A stretch of DNA of 64,000 nt from DASYFG01 sp036498565 (GTDB taxonomy: Bacteria > Bacillota > Bacilli > Lactobacillales > Lactobacillaceae): contig DASYFG010000004.1 in the NCBI GenBank assembly GCA_036498565.1, positions 682,001-746,000 on the forward strand. The letters run 5' to 3'. Shown here piece by piece: positions 32,966 to 42,227 of the stretch (positions are counted from its first letter, which is position 1; the number at the start of each line of letters is the position of its first letter). Position numbers and translations under genes: made by a program. The notes beneath the pieces were generated by a model. It worked only from the letters and a program-made list of their open reading frames with translations. It ran no database searches and was not told the DNA's origin.

Positions 32966-34336
32966 TTATTTATGTGGCATGCGTGCCCAAAAGTTTTCTT
33001 TGGTCGTTTGGCGGGTGCGGGCAATGCCCATCGCTTCATCCGGCAGATCTTCTGTAATCGTCGAACCCGCGGCGGTAATAATGCGGTCTCCCAGAGTCAA
33101 CGGCGCCACCAATTTCGTGTTGGAACCGATGAACGCATCATCGCCAATGGTTGTCTGATGCTTATTAACACCGTCATAATTGACAAAAATCGTGCCGGCG
33201 CCAATATTGACGTTCGCCCCAACGGTCGCATCGCCGACATAGCTCAAATGTCCAGCCTTTGTGTTCGCGCCCAACGCGGCGTTCTTCACTTCCACAAAGT
33301 TACCCACGTGCACATTTTCCGCTAAGTGAGCGCCTTTGCGCAAGTGACCAAATGGCCCAATGTCACTGCCGTCAGCCATAACAGCACCGTGAATTTGTGA
33401 GGCATTAATGACGACGTTATCGCCAATTTGACTGTCTTCGATGCGGCTGCCGGCAGTGATTGTCACATTTTGACCGATTGTCGTGGCGCCTTTGATGACG
33501 ACGTTGGCTTCAATCAACGTGTCTTGGCCGATTTGTACGTCAGCGTCAATGTAGGTCGTTGCTGGGTCAACCAATTCCACGCCGCTTTGCATCAGCGCTT
33601 GGTTAATTCGACCGCGCATCACCCGGTTTGCCACTGACAAAGCCACGCGATCGTTGACACCCAAGGATTCGGTAAAATCATGCAACGTGTGCGCGCCAAT
33701 TTGGTGGCCGTCACGGCGTAAAATGTCCAAGGTGTCAGGCAAATAATATTCGCCTTGGGCATTTTGATTGCCAACGCTGTCCAACGCTTCAAACAATAAT
33801 TTGTTATCAAACACAAACACACCCGTGTTGATTTCACGGATTTTACGTTCGGTTGCCGACGCGTCTTTTTGTTCGACGATTTTCAACACATTGTCATCAT
33901 CGCCGCGCACAATGCGCCCGTAACCCGTTGGATCTTCGGTGAACGCGGTCAAAACCGTCACGGCATTATGCGTGTTTTCGTGCGCTGCAATAAATTCCGC
34001 CAACGTTTCGGCGCGAAACATTGGTGTGTCGCCGGCCATAATCAACGTTACGCCATCTTTATCAACCAAATGCGCCCGCGTTTGCAACACGGCGTGCCCT
34101 GTCCCCAATTGTTCGGCTTGCAAGACAAATTGACTGCGTTCCCCAACGTAATCAACCACTTGTTCTGCGCCAACGCCCACAACTGTGAACAATTCTGCTG
34201 GTGCCAAGCCTTCAACTGCGCGTAACACCCAATCAATCATTGGTTGTCCCGCCACTTCATGCAACACTTTTGGGGTCGTTGATTTCATCCGCGAACCGCT
34301 GCCGGCCGCTAAAATCACCACATTAATTTTACTCAT
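32966..34336 (-). CDS. glmU: Bifunctional GlcNAc-1-P uridyltransferase / GlcN-1-P acetyltransferase
   Basis: 456 residues, the normal length. N-terminal nucleotidyltransferase VVILAAGSGSRMKSTTPKVL; UDP-binding region VTLIMAGDTPMF. The C-terminal left-handed beta-helix has many hexapeptides (IGQDTLIEANVVIKGATTIG, VGNFVEVKNAALGANTKAGH) and the acetyl-CoA site region. It makes UDP-GlcNAc for peptidoglycan and wall polymers. SD AAGGAG is 5 nt before ATG 34336. Unlike its neighbours it looks GC-richer, as the housekeeping genes do. It is an essential gene in the middle of the accessory locus, with a candidate promoter of its own. Confidence 0.95.
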   Translation of the reverse strand: MSKINVVILAAGSGSRMKSTTPKVLHEVAGQPMIDWVLRAVEGLAPAELFTVVGVGAEQVVDYVGERSQFVLQAEQLGTGHAVLQTRAHLVDKDGVTLIMAGDTPMFRAETLAEFIAAHENTHNAVTVLTAFTEDPTGYGRIVRGDDDNVLKIVEQKDASATERKIREINTGVFVFDNKLLFEALDSVGNQNAQGEYYLPDTLDILRRDGHQIGAHTLHDFTESLGVNDRVALSVANRVMRGRINQALMQSGVELVDPATTYIDADVQIGQDTLIEANVVIKGATTIGQNVTITAGSRIEDSQIGDNVVINASQIHGAVMADGSDIGPFGHLRKGAHLAENVHVGNFVEVKNAALGANTKAGHLSYVGDATVGANVNIGAGTIFVNYDGVNKHQTTIGDDAFIGSNTKLVAPLTLGDRIITAAGSTITEDLPDEAMGIARTRQTTKENFWARMPHK

Positions 34337-34402
34337 GTAAGCTCCTTGTTACTTTTCTATTGATATAATACTGCCTGCCATCAGGGTGCTAAACATGCTT
34401 CT

Positions 34403-34430
34403 ATTATGTACATCATTTTCTATGTGTAAA
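34403..34430 (-). promoter_or_regulatory. Candidate glmU promoter within an inverted repeat
   Basis: Minus strand TTTACA (34425-34430), 16-nt spacer, CATAAT (34403-34408). The -35 box lies in the loop of a 9-bp inverted repeat (ATCATTTTC at 34412-34420, GAAAATGAT at 34432-34440). The remainder of the 230-nt gap up to 34566 shows no gene I can support. Confidence 0.4.
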
Positions 34431-34566
34431 CGAAAATGATTTTTTAACTGTAGCGATAAGAGCAAGATAGTTTCAAACTCTATTGTATTCCTCTGAAAAT
34501 ATCTATCCTGGTTTATAATAGAACGACGTATTTTTTTAATTCCCTGAATTTCTATTCTACATATTT

Positions 34567-35979
34567 TTACTGTTCCCAAATTTCCCAAAGTTTATCAGCA
34601 ATTATTTGATACCCATATTTATTAAGATGCGTGACATCCAAGAATACATCTTGTTCATATCCACGAGGATGGTTGAAAAGTTCCTGGGCATTCAGATAAA
34701 GATCAAATTGCGCTCGCTGTGTCTCATTTAGAGGGATATGTGATCCAAAAATAACAACATCGTCTTCATTGAAATCTGTCTTTTGTACATAATTTGTTGC
34801 ACGGACAAAATCATTCATGGAAAAGTTTGCTTTATTTTCAACAGTAAGATTAGAATTTTGAGCAAACAATGCTGGAATAGTATGACTATCATCACTTCCG
34901 ATTCCGTACATCACACTGTTTCCAAAAAAGTATGCTATCCCTCGGCCGTTTATCATCTTGTCACCGTTTTCAGGTATCAGACGTTGACCATTATGCACAT
35001 TTGCGTATGCACTTTGATAATCAACTAGAGTGTCATAGCCTTCGTGATTGTCCAATTGCCATCCATAAACCACATCTTGATTATAGTCATTATCAAATTC
35101 ACTCAAGGCTGCTGGAAACCTATTTTGGGCCGCATTCGCTCTAATTTCCCGAATAGTAGTTTTCGCTGCGACTATTTCACTTGGCGTTGGATTAATAACA
35201 TCTTTAGCCAATGGAAATTGAATATAAATAGTCCTATTTGGCAAGGTGGCAAGCGGTTCAACCAGATATTTACTAACAAACGCTTCTTGTACTAAGTCGG
35301 CAATTTTGTAAACAATCGCGCCACTGTTAATTGCTTCATCAACATATTTTTTAGTGCCAAATGAATCAACAACAATTAACATGTCCTCTTGTGTTAATTG
35401 TGCCTGTTTGATGAGCTTGGTTTCACTCCGAAACGTCATTGAAAACAAGTAACCAAACTGTTCCGTTTTAGCAGAAAAGAGGCGTGGCCTAGGTAGTTTC
35501 CCTTCAAAAAAGTGTCCGGCAAAAATAGTGTTCGTTACTGCATGTTTAGCAGCTGATGTCACAACATTGAGCCGTTTACTACCCAGCTTTTTTAACAAAA
35601 ATTGGTTGAAAAAATCTGGTCCAATAATATATAACTGCTGCAATAATTTATCGACATCATAACTTGTTTCACGTGACTTTTGCAACGCGTCACTTAATTT
35701 ATTATCCGTCTGCATTAAATCAGCCATCGTAATTGGTAAACGTTGTGTTTTTTGGTACGGCTGTTTTTGTTCTGGAATATAGATATTGGCAAAATAAGTT
35801 CCAGGTTCAGTAATATCGACTTGATACGTTGTATCTGATACCCAGCCTGAAATGGCAACGCGCTGTTTATTATTTTTATATAAATCGTCTTGTCGCCACA
35901 AATGAACAGAATATTTAGCTAGATGCTTTTCATTATAAAAAATAATCTGACGACTTTCTGTAGCAAATTCTAATTTCAT
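34567..35979 (-). CDS. SGNH/GDSL hydrolase-like protein with N-terminal beta domain
   Basis: 470 residues from ATG 35979, AGGAG 6 nt upstream. Residues 1-75 are a beta domain (YSVHLWRQDDLYKNNKQRVA), followed by a region of unknown type. An SGNH-type domain starts about residue 345: FFGNSVMYGIGSDDSHTIPA holds the nucleophile Ser, DDVVIFGSHIPL is a central strand, and FLDVTHLNKYGYQIIADKLW is the Asp-x-x-His block V. Known: SGNH enzymes remove or transfer O-acyl groups. No signal peptide, so it acts inside the cell, perhaps on acylated glycopolymer precursors or as an acyltransferase. It follows the LbH acyltransferase gene by 9 nt and belongs to its operon. The specific substrate is unknown. 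Confidence 0.65.
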   Translation of the reverse strand: MKLEFATESRQIIFYNEKHLAKYSVHLWRQDDLYKNNKQRVAISGWVSDTTYQVDITEPGTYFANIYIPEQKQPYQKTQRLPITMADLMQTDNKLSDALQKSRETSYDVDKLLQQLYIIGPDFFNQFLLKKLGSKRLNVVTSAAKHAVTNTIFAGHFFEGKLPRPRLFSAKTEQFGYLFSMTFRSETKLIKQAQLTQEDMLIVVDSFGTKKYVDEAINSGAIVYKIADLVQEAFVSKYLVEPLATLPNRTIYIQFPLAKDVINPTPSEIVAAKTTIREIRANAAQNRFPAALSEFDNDYNQDVVYGWQLDNHEGYDTLVDYQSAYANVHNGQRLIPENGDKMINGRGIAYFFGNSVMYGIGSDDSHTIPALFAQNSNLTVENKANFSMNDFVRATNYVQKTDFNEDDVVIFGSHIPLNETQRAQFDLYLNAQELFNHPRGYEQDVFLDVTHLNKYGYQIIADKLWEIWEQ

Positions 35980-35988
35980 AAGTCACTC

Positions 35989-36801
35989 CTATTTCAGATA
36001 AAAACGGTTGGTCGCTTTTGTCAATTTTTGGAAAAACAACAAACGTTGTTCGCATGTCATTTTGGCTAGTTTTTCTTGCATGGGCTTAATATTAAGTGTA
36101 TGCGCGTCTAAGTAAAAGGTTGGTACTGTTTTTTCATGTATCGTATCAAACTTTCCCACTAGTGTATCCTCAAACCTATGTCCACTACGTGAATCAAATG
36201 AAACATTCTCTTTTAAGAGCTTAGCTGGTGATCCACCCCACAACGTGTGAGAAGGGTAATATTTCCCTGTTAATAGCGATCGACGAGCAAAGACTGAACC
36301 ACTTCCAACTATGGCCTTTTTCCCAACAAAAAATTCACGTCCGAACCAATTATGATCTCCAATAAAAATGTCAGCAGCATTATTTATGCGTTGTCCTGAC
36401 TCCAGATCATATAGTAAATGAACGTCCGTTGTCTCTAAACTACCATCTGTTGAAAATAAATTGTCTCTCCCTATAAAAATATTTGTCTGTTCTGACGCCA
36501 CTAGCCGCACTATTCCATTGAAAAAGTTATTTTCACCAATATAGATATATGCACTATTAGATATAAATAAATCCATAGGTAATTTTCGGATTGGATAGTC
36601 TTCGATATAAACCAAACTATTATTTCCAAAAAAAGTCAGTTTTCCTGCCGAAATGTTGACAGCACCATTCACAACTAGATGATTATTTTCTCCGTGAAAT
36701 GTTATCTTCACATTTGGACTCAATGTGAAATCACCAGTAATTTTATTACCATTTTCACTAACAAATGTTTTTATGTTCGCTTGTGTAACAATTTCAATCA
36801 T
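35989..36801 (-). CDS. Left-handed beta-helix (hexapeptide) acyltransferase
   Basis: 270 residues; the ATG overlaps the preceding stop by 8 nt. Repeated I-G-x-x-N/D-hydrophobic turns (ITFHGENNHLVVNGAVNI, AYIYIGENNFFNGIVRL, ADIFIGDHNWFGREFFVG) and the end of the helix VGSGSVFARRSLLTGKYYPS, then LWGGSPAKLLKENV. The G-G-x-P-A-K-x-hydrophobic motif after the helix is typical of WcaF/maltose-O-acetyltransferase-type enzymes. It likely transfers acetyl from acetyl-CoA to a sugar or glycerol of the polymer. The C-terminal 55 residues are helical and have no known match. Confidence 0.75.
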   Translation of the reverse strand: MIEIVTQANIKTFVSENGNKITGDFTLSPNVKITFHGENNHLVVNGAVNISAGKLTFFGNNSLVYIEDYPIRKLPMDLFISNSAYIYIGENNFFNGIVRLVASEQTNIFIGRDNLFSTDGSLETTDVHLLYDLESGQRINNAADIFIGDHNWFGREFFVGKKAIVGSGSVFARRSLLTGKYYPSHTLWGGSPAKLLKENVSFDSRSGHRFEDTLVGKFDTIHEKTVPTFYLDAHTLNIKPMQEKLAKMTCEQRLLFFQKLTKATNRFYLK

Positions 36802-39130
36802 CTTCTAGTAGACCTCTCACCACACGATAAATGCGGTCGTTTGCTTTTTGATCCTCATAAGCGTACAAATTATATGCCTGCCCAGCTCTGAATTCATCTG
36901 CTAAAGCCGGATTTTCAATAGCCTCAGTTAGTGCACTGAGTAACTCTGTCTCAGTGAAATAAATGTCTCCTGGAATATATGGCAAAGCTTCTAAATCACC
37001 ACTATCTGAACTTTTGTCAAAATTGTAATACAACACTTTTCGATTCAAAAGGGAAAAATCATTACCAACGCTCGAAAAATCGGTAATTAATACATCATGA
37101 TCAATCATCAATTCTTGAACAGTATGCTCGCCTTCTTTAATGACATTAATCGTCTCAATATCTTCAAATAAGTGAGAAAAATGTTGAAAGTTATGATGCA
37201 AATAAAAACTAACTTCTACATTCTCTGTTAATGATTTAAATGCCTGACTAGCAAGCAAATGATGCCATCCTAAGAAAAAGTGTGTCACCTGAAACTCTTC
37301 ATCTGAAAGGACATTTTGCCCTTTTCGCCAAGAAGGCATAACTAAGATACGTTTTCCTTCTGTAACTTTTGTATGGCGGTGTGCCATTAACTTATCAAAT
37401 CGACTTAAACCCGTCACCACTACTTCTTTGTCCTGATACCCATATTCCAATACTAACTCTTTCTCTCGTTCAGAGGAAACGATGAAACGATTCGTAAAGT
37501 AGTCATTTTTCCCATAAAGAGTACTTAAATTACGTACTCCTAAAATAATACCATGTTGTAAAAACACTTTTTTAACCGCTTTACGTCTTTGCTTGCTTAT
37601 CTCTGTATCAACTGGATATGCATATAAAGAAGAATGTGAATGAGCGATAACATTAGCATTAAACATAAGTTCAACATGTTGAGCACTACGGAAATAGACA
37701 ATATTATTTTCAAACTCTCGCAAGTTTTTTAAATCAGGACTAGTCTGATTAATAACATAGTATGCGTCTACTTCTTCGCGACGATTCCTCATTAAGTATT
37801 CAAAAAACGCCAATCCTGTATCTTGAGCTTTATCAACATATTCAGATACCAAAACAATAGGCTTTTCTTCCATGGATGACTCTTCTTGTGTCATCATTTT
37901 ATTTTTAAGCTCAATATAACGCTTATAAGCACTGTTTGGTAAGAAAGAAAATCTAGCCGATAACTTATGGTTAGCATTATTATACAGAGACAACAGCTGC
38001 ATATTATTAGCGTCTAGTGGTACCCAGTGCTCGTCGTCCTGCTGAATGTTATCAAATTCACGCAACCGTAGTCGCAAATCAATCTCTGGTAAAGCATCCC
38101 AAATCGGCCGATACCAAAAGTCAAAAATATTTTGATCATAATCATATACGTCAAAATTTGTATGCGCTACAACGGGGAAATCAGTCAAGCTAACCAGACT
38201 TGTTATAAATTGATTACCTTGCCGATACGCACGAATATCCAATTTTTCCTTGGACTTGCGATTGTATACTTCAAATTGTAATGCGTCCGCTTCAACATGT
38301 TCAACATCGTCTAATACAAATCGAACTTGTCCCTCAACTTCTTCAATAGTATGCAAACTAACCTTATTTCGAAGCGCTCTTTTTTTAATGGTATCAATCA
38401 TTCGATGTGTTTCAGTTAAATATACTGCCAAACGATTATTAATCGAAAAGTATCCAGCTAAAGACTGATTTTCGCCTAAGTTTGACAAATGAAGTAGATT
38501 TTTTCGTTCATTATATGGAGTGTATAATCGATAATTTATTCCCTGTGATTCTACAAAAACGTACCAACGTGATCCAACTACCCCTGCTACTTTTTCAGGG
38601 AAATCAGAAAAATTAATTTCTATTGTTTGCTGTTTAAATTCTGTTGCCAAAGTCACACTATCTGTATCATCATTTTGATTACGCAGCACCAATTTGGGAT
38701 TAACTAATTGTTTCATTGCTTTTTTAGGGACGCGCAACACTAGCTTACCTAAAGTCGATGTTTGTTCTAATAAAACAATATCTCGTGTTTTTTTACTTAT
38801 TGAAGCGCGATTACTTTGCAAAAAATATACAGGGTCTTCCGAGCGTTTCCACCCAAAAACAATGTTCGGTTGTTCTTCAATTATTAATTCAGCATCTTCA
38901 TTGAATGTCAAAAATGCTTCTGTACCATTTTGATACCGTACCCAAATGCCATACATACCATAATCTGGAATATGCTCAACATCAACGATCACACTAGTGT
39001 CTGTGTTTTGAATTATTGGCAATGTATAGCGAACGTCACTCTTATTAACAGCAAATATATTTGCAACATTTATGGTATCGAAAAATAGATGTACCTGCTC
39101 AGCGATGATAACTTTTTCTAACATAATCAT
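36794..39130 (-). CDS. Long TagF-like glycerophosphotransferase family protein (QHG class)
   Basis: 778 residues from ATG 39130, which follows AAAGGAG by 8 nt; the frame is open to 39160. The N-terminal 400 residues contain three beta-rich modules (IIAEQVHLFFDTINVANIFA, KLVLRNQNDDTDSVTLATEF, FVLDDVEHVEADALQFEVYN). The C-terminal Glyphos_transf domain has AQDTGLAFFEYLMRNRREEV, KVFLQHGIILGVRNL, VTGLSRFDKLM, VMPSWRKGQN and VLITDFSSVGNDFSLLNRKV. DFSS replaces DYSS, a conservative change. It is AT-richer than flanking housekeeping genes. It probably builds or extends a polyol-phosphate or sugar-phosphate polymer. It leads the operon with the LbH and SGNH genes and has a palindrome upstream. Confidence 0.76.
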   Translation of the reverse strand: MIMLEKVIIAEQVHLFFDTINVANIFAVNKSDVRYTLPIIQNTDTSVIVDVEHIPDYGMYGIWVRYQNGTEAFLTFNEDAELIIEEQPNIVFGWKRSEDPVYFLQSNRASISKKTRDIVLLEQTSTLGKLVLRVPKKAMKQLVNPKLVLRNQNDDTDSVTLATEFKQQTIEINFSDFPEKVAGVVGSRWYVFVESQGINYRLYTPYNERKNLLHLSNLGENQSLAGYFSINNRLAVYLTETHRMIDTIKKRALRNKVSLHTIEEVEGQVRFVLDDVEHVEADALQFEVYNRKSKEKLDIRAYRQGNQFITSLVSLTDFPVVAHTNFDVYDYDQNIFDFWYRPIWDALPEIDLRLRLREFDNIQQDDEHWVPLDANNMQLLSLYNNANHKLSARFSFLPNSAYKRYIELKNKMMTQEESSMEEKPIVLVSEYVDKAQDTGLAFFEYLMRNRREEVDAYYVINQTSPDLKNLREFENNIVYFRSAQHVELMFNANVIAHSHSSLYAYPVDTEISKQRRKAVKKVFLQHGIILGVRNLSTLYGKNDYFTNRFIVSSEREKELVLEYGYQDKEVVVTGLSRFDKLMAHRHTKVTEGKRILVMPSWRKGQNVLSDEEFQVTHFFLGWHHLLASQAFKSLTENVEVSFYLHHNFQHFSHLFEDIETINVIKEGEHTVQELMIDHDVLITDFSSVGNDFSLLNRKVLYYNFDKSSDSGDLEALPYIPGDIYFTETELLSALTEAIENPALADEFRAGQAYNLYAYEDQKANDRIYRVVRGLLEDD

Positions 39131-39169
39131 TTTCCATTCTCCTTTTCCAGCTATTCTCAACTCATTTCA

Positions 39170-39189
39170 ATTATTTGATGTCAAATAAT
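39170..39189. promoter_or_regulatory. 20-bp near-perfect palindrome upstream of the long TagF-like gene
   Basis: ATTATTTGA-TG-TCAAATAAT: 9-bp arms around a 2-bp centre, so too tight for a hairpin loop and more like a dimeric repressor site. On the minus strand it contains TTGACA, a possible -35 box, about 50 nt before ATG 39130. No good -10 at standard spacing. Confidence 0.45.
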
Positions 39190-39230
39190 CTATTGTAATT
39201 TTAAAGAACATAAAGACGCGCTATGTTTAC

Positions 39231-41576
39231 TTACTTCACAAACTTTGTTCCCAAATTTTTCACCGCTTCAAAAATCCGCTTAGAATTATCATGATCAACA
39301 AAGTTCAACATGACCTCCCGCTTCTGTACAAATTGTGCATCCTCAGCAAAACCATTGGTCACATACTTTTCAATTACTGAAACTGTTCCCTCTGCATCAA
39401 AAGTCGCATCCCCAAACAAATCACGTTCATAATCCAAATAAGCACCTTCAGTTTTCAAATAATCATCCCGATCAAACTGATAAAAGGCAACTGGTTTTTT
39501 CAAATAGAACATATCCCAAGCCACGCTTGAATAGTCCGTAATCATCATCGAACTCTTCATAATTTCTTCACCCATGTCAACATCAAGATAACCATAACGA
39601 TCAATGACACTCGCATCGATATCGAATAAATCAACATAGCCTTTAAAGTAAGGGTGTAAGAAGAACGCCAAACGGACATTATTTTCCGCCAAAATCTGCT
39701 TTAAACGTGGCGATTCTAGGAAGGTTTTATATTCACGATAGAACGGTGTCTGAACGAATTGCTCGCGACTCATACCGTCCATCCATTTTCGCCATGTTGG
39801 CATCATAAAGATTTGTTTGAACGGAATCTGTGCGGTTTTATCTTCATACGAATCCCAACGGGCGTAACCAGTTACCGCAACTTCATCAGGTTCATAGCCC
39901 CACTTAGGAACCGTAATCGTGTCCTTTTCAAATTGACTAGGCGCAATGATAAAGTCCAATAGTCCTCGGACCTTGTGAAAGCCTGGTACTTGCTTCAAGC
40001 CATTCACACCGTGTTGCAAAAAGACATTTTTCTTTTTGGCTAATGCTTTGGCCATCAAAGAATCGCGCCGGTGCATATTGTAGACATGATACTTCGTATC
40101 CGAAGAAATCAATAGTTTAGCACCGTACAAGTACAAGAAGTACTTAAAACTCATAAAGTCAATGACACGATCCGACATCCCCTGCACATTTTTATACTCA
40201 GGTGAAGTTGGATTAATCACGAAGTACGCGGGTACTTGCTTTTGTTCATGATAGAGGTATTTGAAGAAGTGAAAACCATTATCATGAGCACCCATCGCAT
40301 TTTTTTCATAGATAATCCATGGTTGCTTGAGTTTGAAGTATGGCATCAACAATTTAGCTGTCCAATAAGCTAATCGTTCACGCTTCAGGTTTTCAGCCGT
40401 TTCAAAACTTTCTACTGGTCGCGATTCGAATGCTAGATTTCCCTGAATGCTGGTAATGTAAGGATAGAACAATTGCTCGTTGTTGATTAACACTTCACGC
40501 GTATACTTATGACGTTCGACGTAGCGTTGTACTTGTTTGCCGGCGCGGTCAAGTTGTAAGATAAATTGCTCGTTATTCGTCTTGACGCGCACATAAAGAT
40601 CCCAATAAAACGGCGTCAGGATTTCTTTGACATCCACGATCATATCCAAAGTGATGCCTGTCGCCGTTTGCTCAACGTTAGTCAGTTGAACTTGTTGCTC
40701 GGCATAACTCAAACGATTACGAAAGACTAATACTGCTTCTTCAATAGAAAAGTCCGCTGGTAATAAACCTTTCATAGTAGCACGAAGTTGGAAAGTATCA
40801 TCAACCCGCTTAATTCGTGTAATAACGGTTTCCAATTCCATTCGCTCACGTCGAATTTTTGGTAGGCTATTTTTGATTAATGACCAATCACCATCTTGGG
40901 TGACATAAGCTTGAATTCCTTGTTGATATAAGGTCGGCACGCTATCATGATCGATAATCAACGCCGACATATTAGATGTTTCATTTGCGCGTAAGCGCAC
41001 CCGATTTGCCTGTCGCGGTGTGTCAAACATCACAAATGCATCAATTCGTCGTGCACTTTGCTGCGCAAAAACCGTTGTCAGCCATTCATGCCATGGATAA
41101 ATCCATGTGCGACCGTCTTGGCTTGTACCTTCTAACAACACGCCGTTATTTTTTTTGCGTGTTTGTAAGTCTAATTTTATGTCAGAATAGCTTTGATCGA
41201 AGGTAACTTGAACAGCATCTCGCGTGATTTGAATTGTTGCCGTAATTGGTTTGGCTTCAATTGCTAAACTGATGCGTCGTTCTTTGGTTTCAAACGTGTA
41301 ATCAGCTACGCTATCTTGATACGTTAAAATCTGATTTTGTAGCCGTTCATTTAATGGCACAGAAACATATCGCATGGCTTGATTATCCACAATTTCAATT
41401 TCTGAAATAAGTAGATTCTTCTTTCCCTTAACGCCAGCTAAATCAAATTCTATCGGTGTACGTGAATATGTTCGAATTTCCCCACCAATGCGAACGGATA
41501 CCATCTGATCATCTCGCATATCCTCGATATTAACAATTAGCTGATTATTATGAACTTTAATATTTGTAATTTCCAT
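39231..41576 (-). CDS. Long TagF-like glycerophosphotransferase family protein (QHG class)
   Basis: 781 residues; ATG 41576 follows AGGGAAAAAT. About 375 N-terminal residues of repeated beta modules (VTFDQSYSDIKLDLQTRKKN, LPADFSIEEAVLVFRNRLSY, MIVDVKEILTPFYWDLYVRV). The catalytic domain has IYEKNAMGAHDNGFHFFKYL, NVFLQHGVNGLKQV, VTGYARWDSYED, FMMPTWRKWMDG, FFLHPYFKGY and MMITDYSSVAWDMFYLKKPV. The PTWRKW and HPxF motifs, His of QHG and DYSS are all present, so it is probably active. It has a promoter of its own and a hairpin in its leader. It probably acts on the same polymer whose CDP-glycerol is provided by the adjacent tagD. Confidence 0.8.
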   Translation of the reverse strand: MEITNIKVHNNQLIVNIEDMRDDQMVSVRIGGEIRTYSRTPIEFDLAGVKGKKNLLISEIEIVDNQAMRYVSVPLNERLQNQILTYQDSVADYTFETKERRISLAIEAKPITATIQITRDAVQVTFDQSYSDIKLDLQTRKKNNGVLLEGTSQDGRTWIYPWHEWLTTVFAQQSARRIDAFVMFDTPRQANRVRLRANETSNMSALIIDHDSVPTLYQQGIQAYVTQDGDWSLIKNSLPKIRRERMELETVITRIKRVDDTFQLRATMKGLLPADFSIEEAVLVFRNRLSYAEQQVQLTNVEQTATGITLDMIVDVKEILTPFYWDLYVRVKTNNEQFILQLDRAGKQVQRYVERHKYTREVLINNEQLFYPYITSIQGNLAFESRPVESFETAENLKRERLAYWTAKLLMPYFKLKQPWIIYEKNAMGAHDNGFHFFKYLYHEQKQVPAYFVINPTSPEYKNVQGMSDRVIDFMSFKYFLYLYGAKLLISSDTKYHVYNMHRRDSLMAKALAKKKNVFLQHGVNGLKQVPGFHKVRGLLDFIIAPSQFEKDTITVPKWGYEPDEVAVTGYARWDSYEDKTAQIPFKQIFMMPTWRKWMDGMSREQFVQTPFYREYKTFLESPRLKQILAENNVRLAFFLHPYFKGYVDLFDIDASVIDRYGYLDVDMGEEIMKSSMMITDYSSVAWDMFYLKKPVAFYQFDRDDYLKTEGAYLDYERDLFGDATFDAEGTVSVIEKYVTNGFAEDAQFVQKREVMLNFVDHDNSKRIFEAVKNLGTKFVK

Positions 41577-41590
41577 ATTTTTCCCTAAAT

Positions 41591-41624
41591 AAAAAGGTAT
41601 CTACCTCTTATCTGTAGACACCTT
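41591..41624 (-). terminator. Terminator or attenuator between tagD and the TagF-like gene
   Basis: Minus strand AAGGTGTCTAC-AGATAAGAG-GTAGATACCTTTTT. It ends tagD transcripts but also lies in the leader made from the extended -10 promoter at 41674-41682, 15 nt before the TagF-like start. It may therefore act as an attenuator. Confidence 0.7.
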
Positions 41625-41673
41625 GCGTGTTGATTTTCTCCAGCAAACTATTCCACATCTCATCCTAGACACT

Positions 41674-41682
41674 ATTTTATCA
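41674..41682 (-). promoter_or_regulatory. Extended -10 promoter of the TagF-like gene
   Basis: Minus strand TGATAAAAT, a TGn extended -10 element; no recognisable -35 box. Leader of about 90 nt before ATG 41576. Confidence 0.45.
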
Positions 41683-41728
41683 TGTGTTCAATAAGACATG
41701 TTTCATTGTTTACTTTTGTAATGTAAAT

Positions 41729-42160
41729 TTAATTTACTTTAGACACGTGATCTGTCGCCAAATTCTCCGTGTTTAAATCCTTTTTGATTTGCGTGGTTGA
41801 AATTTCTGGTGTGCGTTCCAAATAAACAACTTCGGCGTCTGTTTGTTCGCCGATAAAGTCAAATTCACCCTTCCAGTCGTCTCCCATAACAAAAGTGTCA
41901 ACTTGATACAACTTCACGTCGTCAACTTTTTGGTCCCATGAATTTTCTGGAATCACCAAGTCCACAAAACGAATGGCTTCAAGCAATTGCTTACGCTTTT
42001 CGTAGCTAAAGTAAGTTTTCTTTTGTTTTGCATCCCAGTTAAATTCATCCGTTGACAACACAACAATCAGATAATCACCCATTTCCTTTGCCCGACGCAA
42101 AAGGTTAATGTGACCGTAGTGCAGCATATCAAAAGTGCCGTATGTAATGACGCGTTTCAT
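41729..42160 (-). CDS. tagD: Glycerol-3-phosphate cytidylyltransferase
   Basis: 143 residues from ATG 42160 (MKRVITYGTFDMLHYGHINL), chosen because GGAGG lies 7 nt upstream. The HxGH signature is HYGH and the second nucleotidyltransferase motif RTPEISTTQIKKDL is present. It makes CDP-glycerol from CTP and glycerol-3-phosphate, the donor for the glycerophosphotransferases of this locus. The protein is about 10 residues longer than TagD of bacilli because of a tail after the STTxI motif. Monocistronic between two terminators. Confidence 0.92.
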   Translation of the reverse strand: MKRVITYGTFDMLHYGHINLLRRAKEMGDYLIVVLSTDEFNWDAKQKKTYFSYEKRKQLLEAIRFVDLVIPENSWDQKVDDVKLYQVDTFVMGDDWKGEFDFIGEQTDAEVVYLERTPEISTTQIKKDLNTENLATDHVSKVN

Positions 42161-42196
42161 AAACATTCCTCCAAAATTATTCCTACATTTTACCAC

Positions 42197-42225
42197 AAAA
42201 AAAGCTCGTTAGCTAACGAGCTTTT
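42197..42225 (-). terminator. Terminator of glf
   Basis: 22-nt perfect palindrome AAGCTCGTTAGCTAACGAGCTT with A- and T-runs, directly after the glf stop. Confidence 0.83.
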
Positions 42226-42227
42226 CC

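Noticed and set aside
34412..34446. 9-bp hairpin followed by six T residues on the plus strand as a terminator
   Set aside because: No plus-strand gene exists to terminate; on the minus strand, where the genes are, the T-run is on the wrong side. The candidate glmU promoter lies in it.
34349..34588. 79-residue minus-strand open frame in the gap upstream of glmU
   Set aside because: No ribosome site, overlaps the end of the SGNH gene, and its sequence looks like translated AT-rich intergenic DNA.
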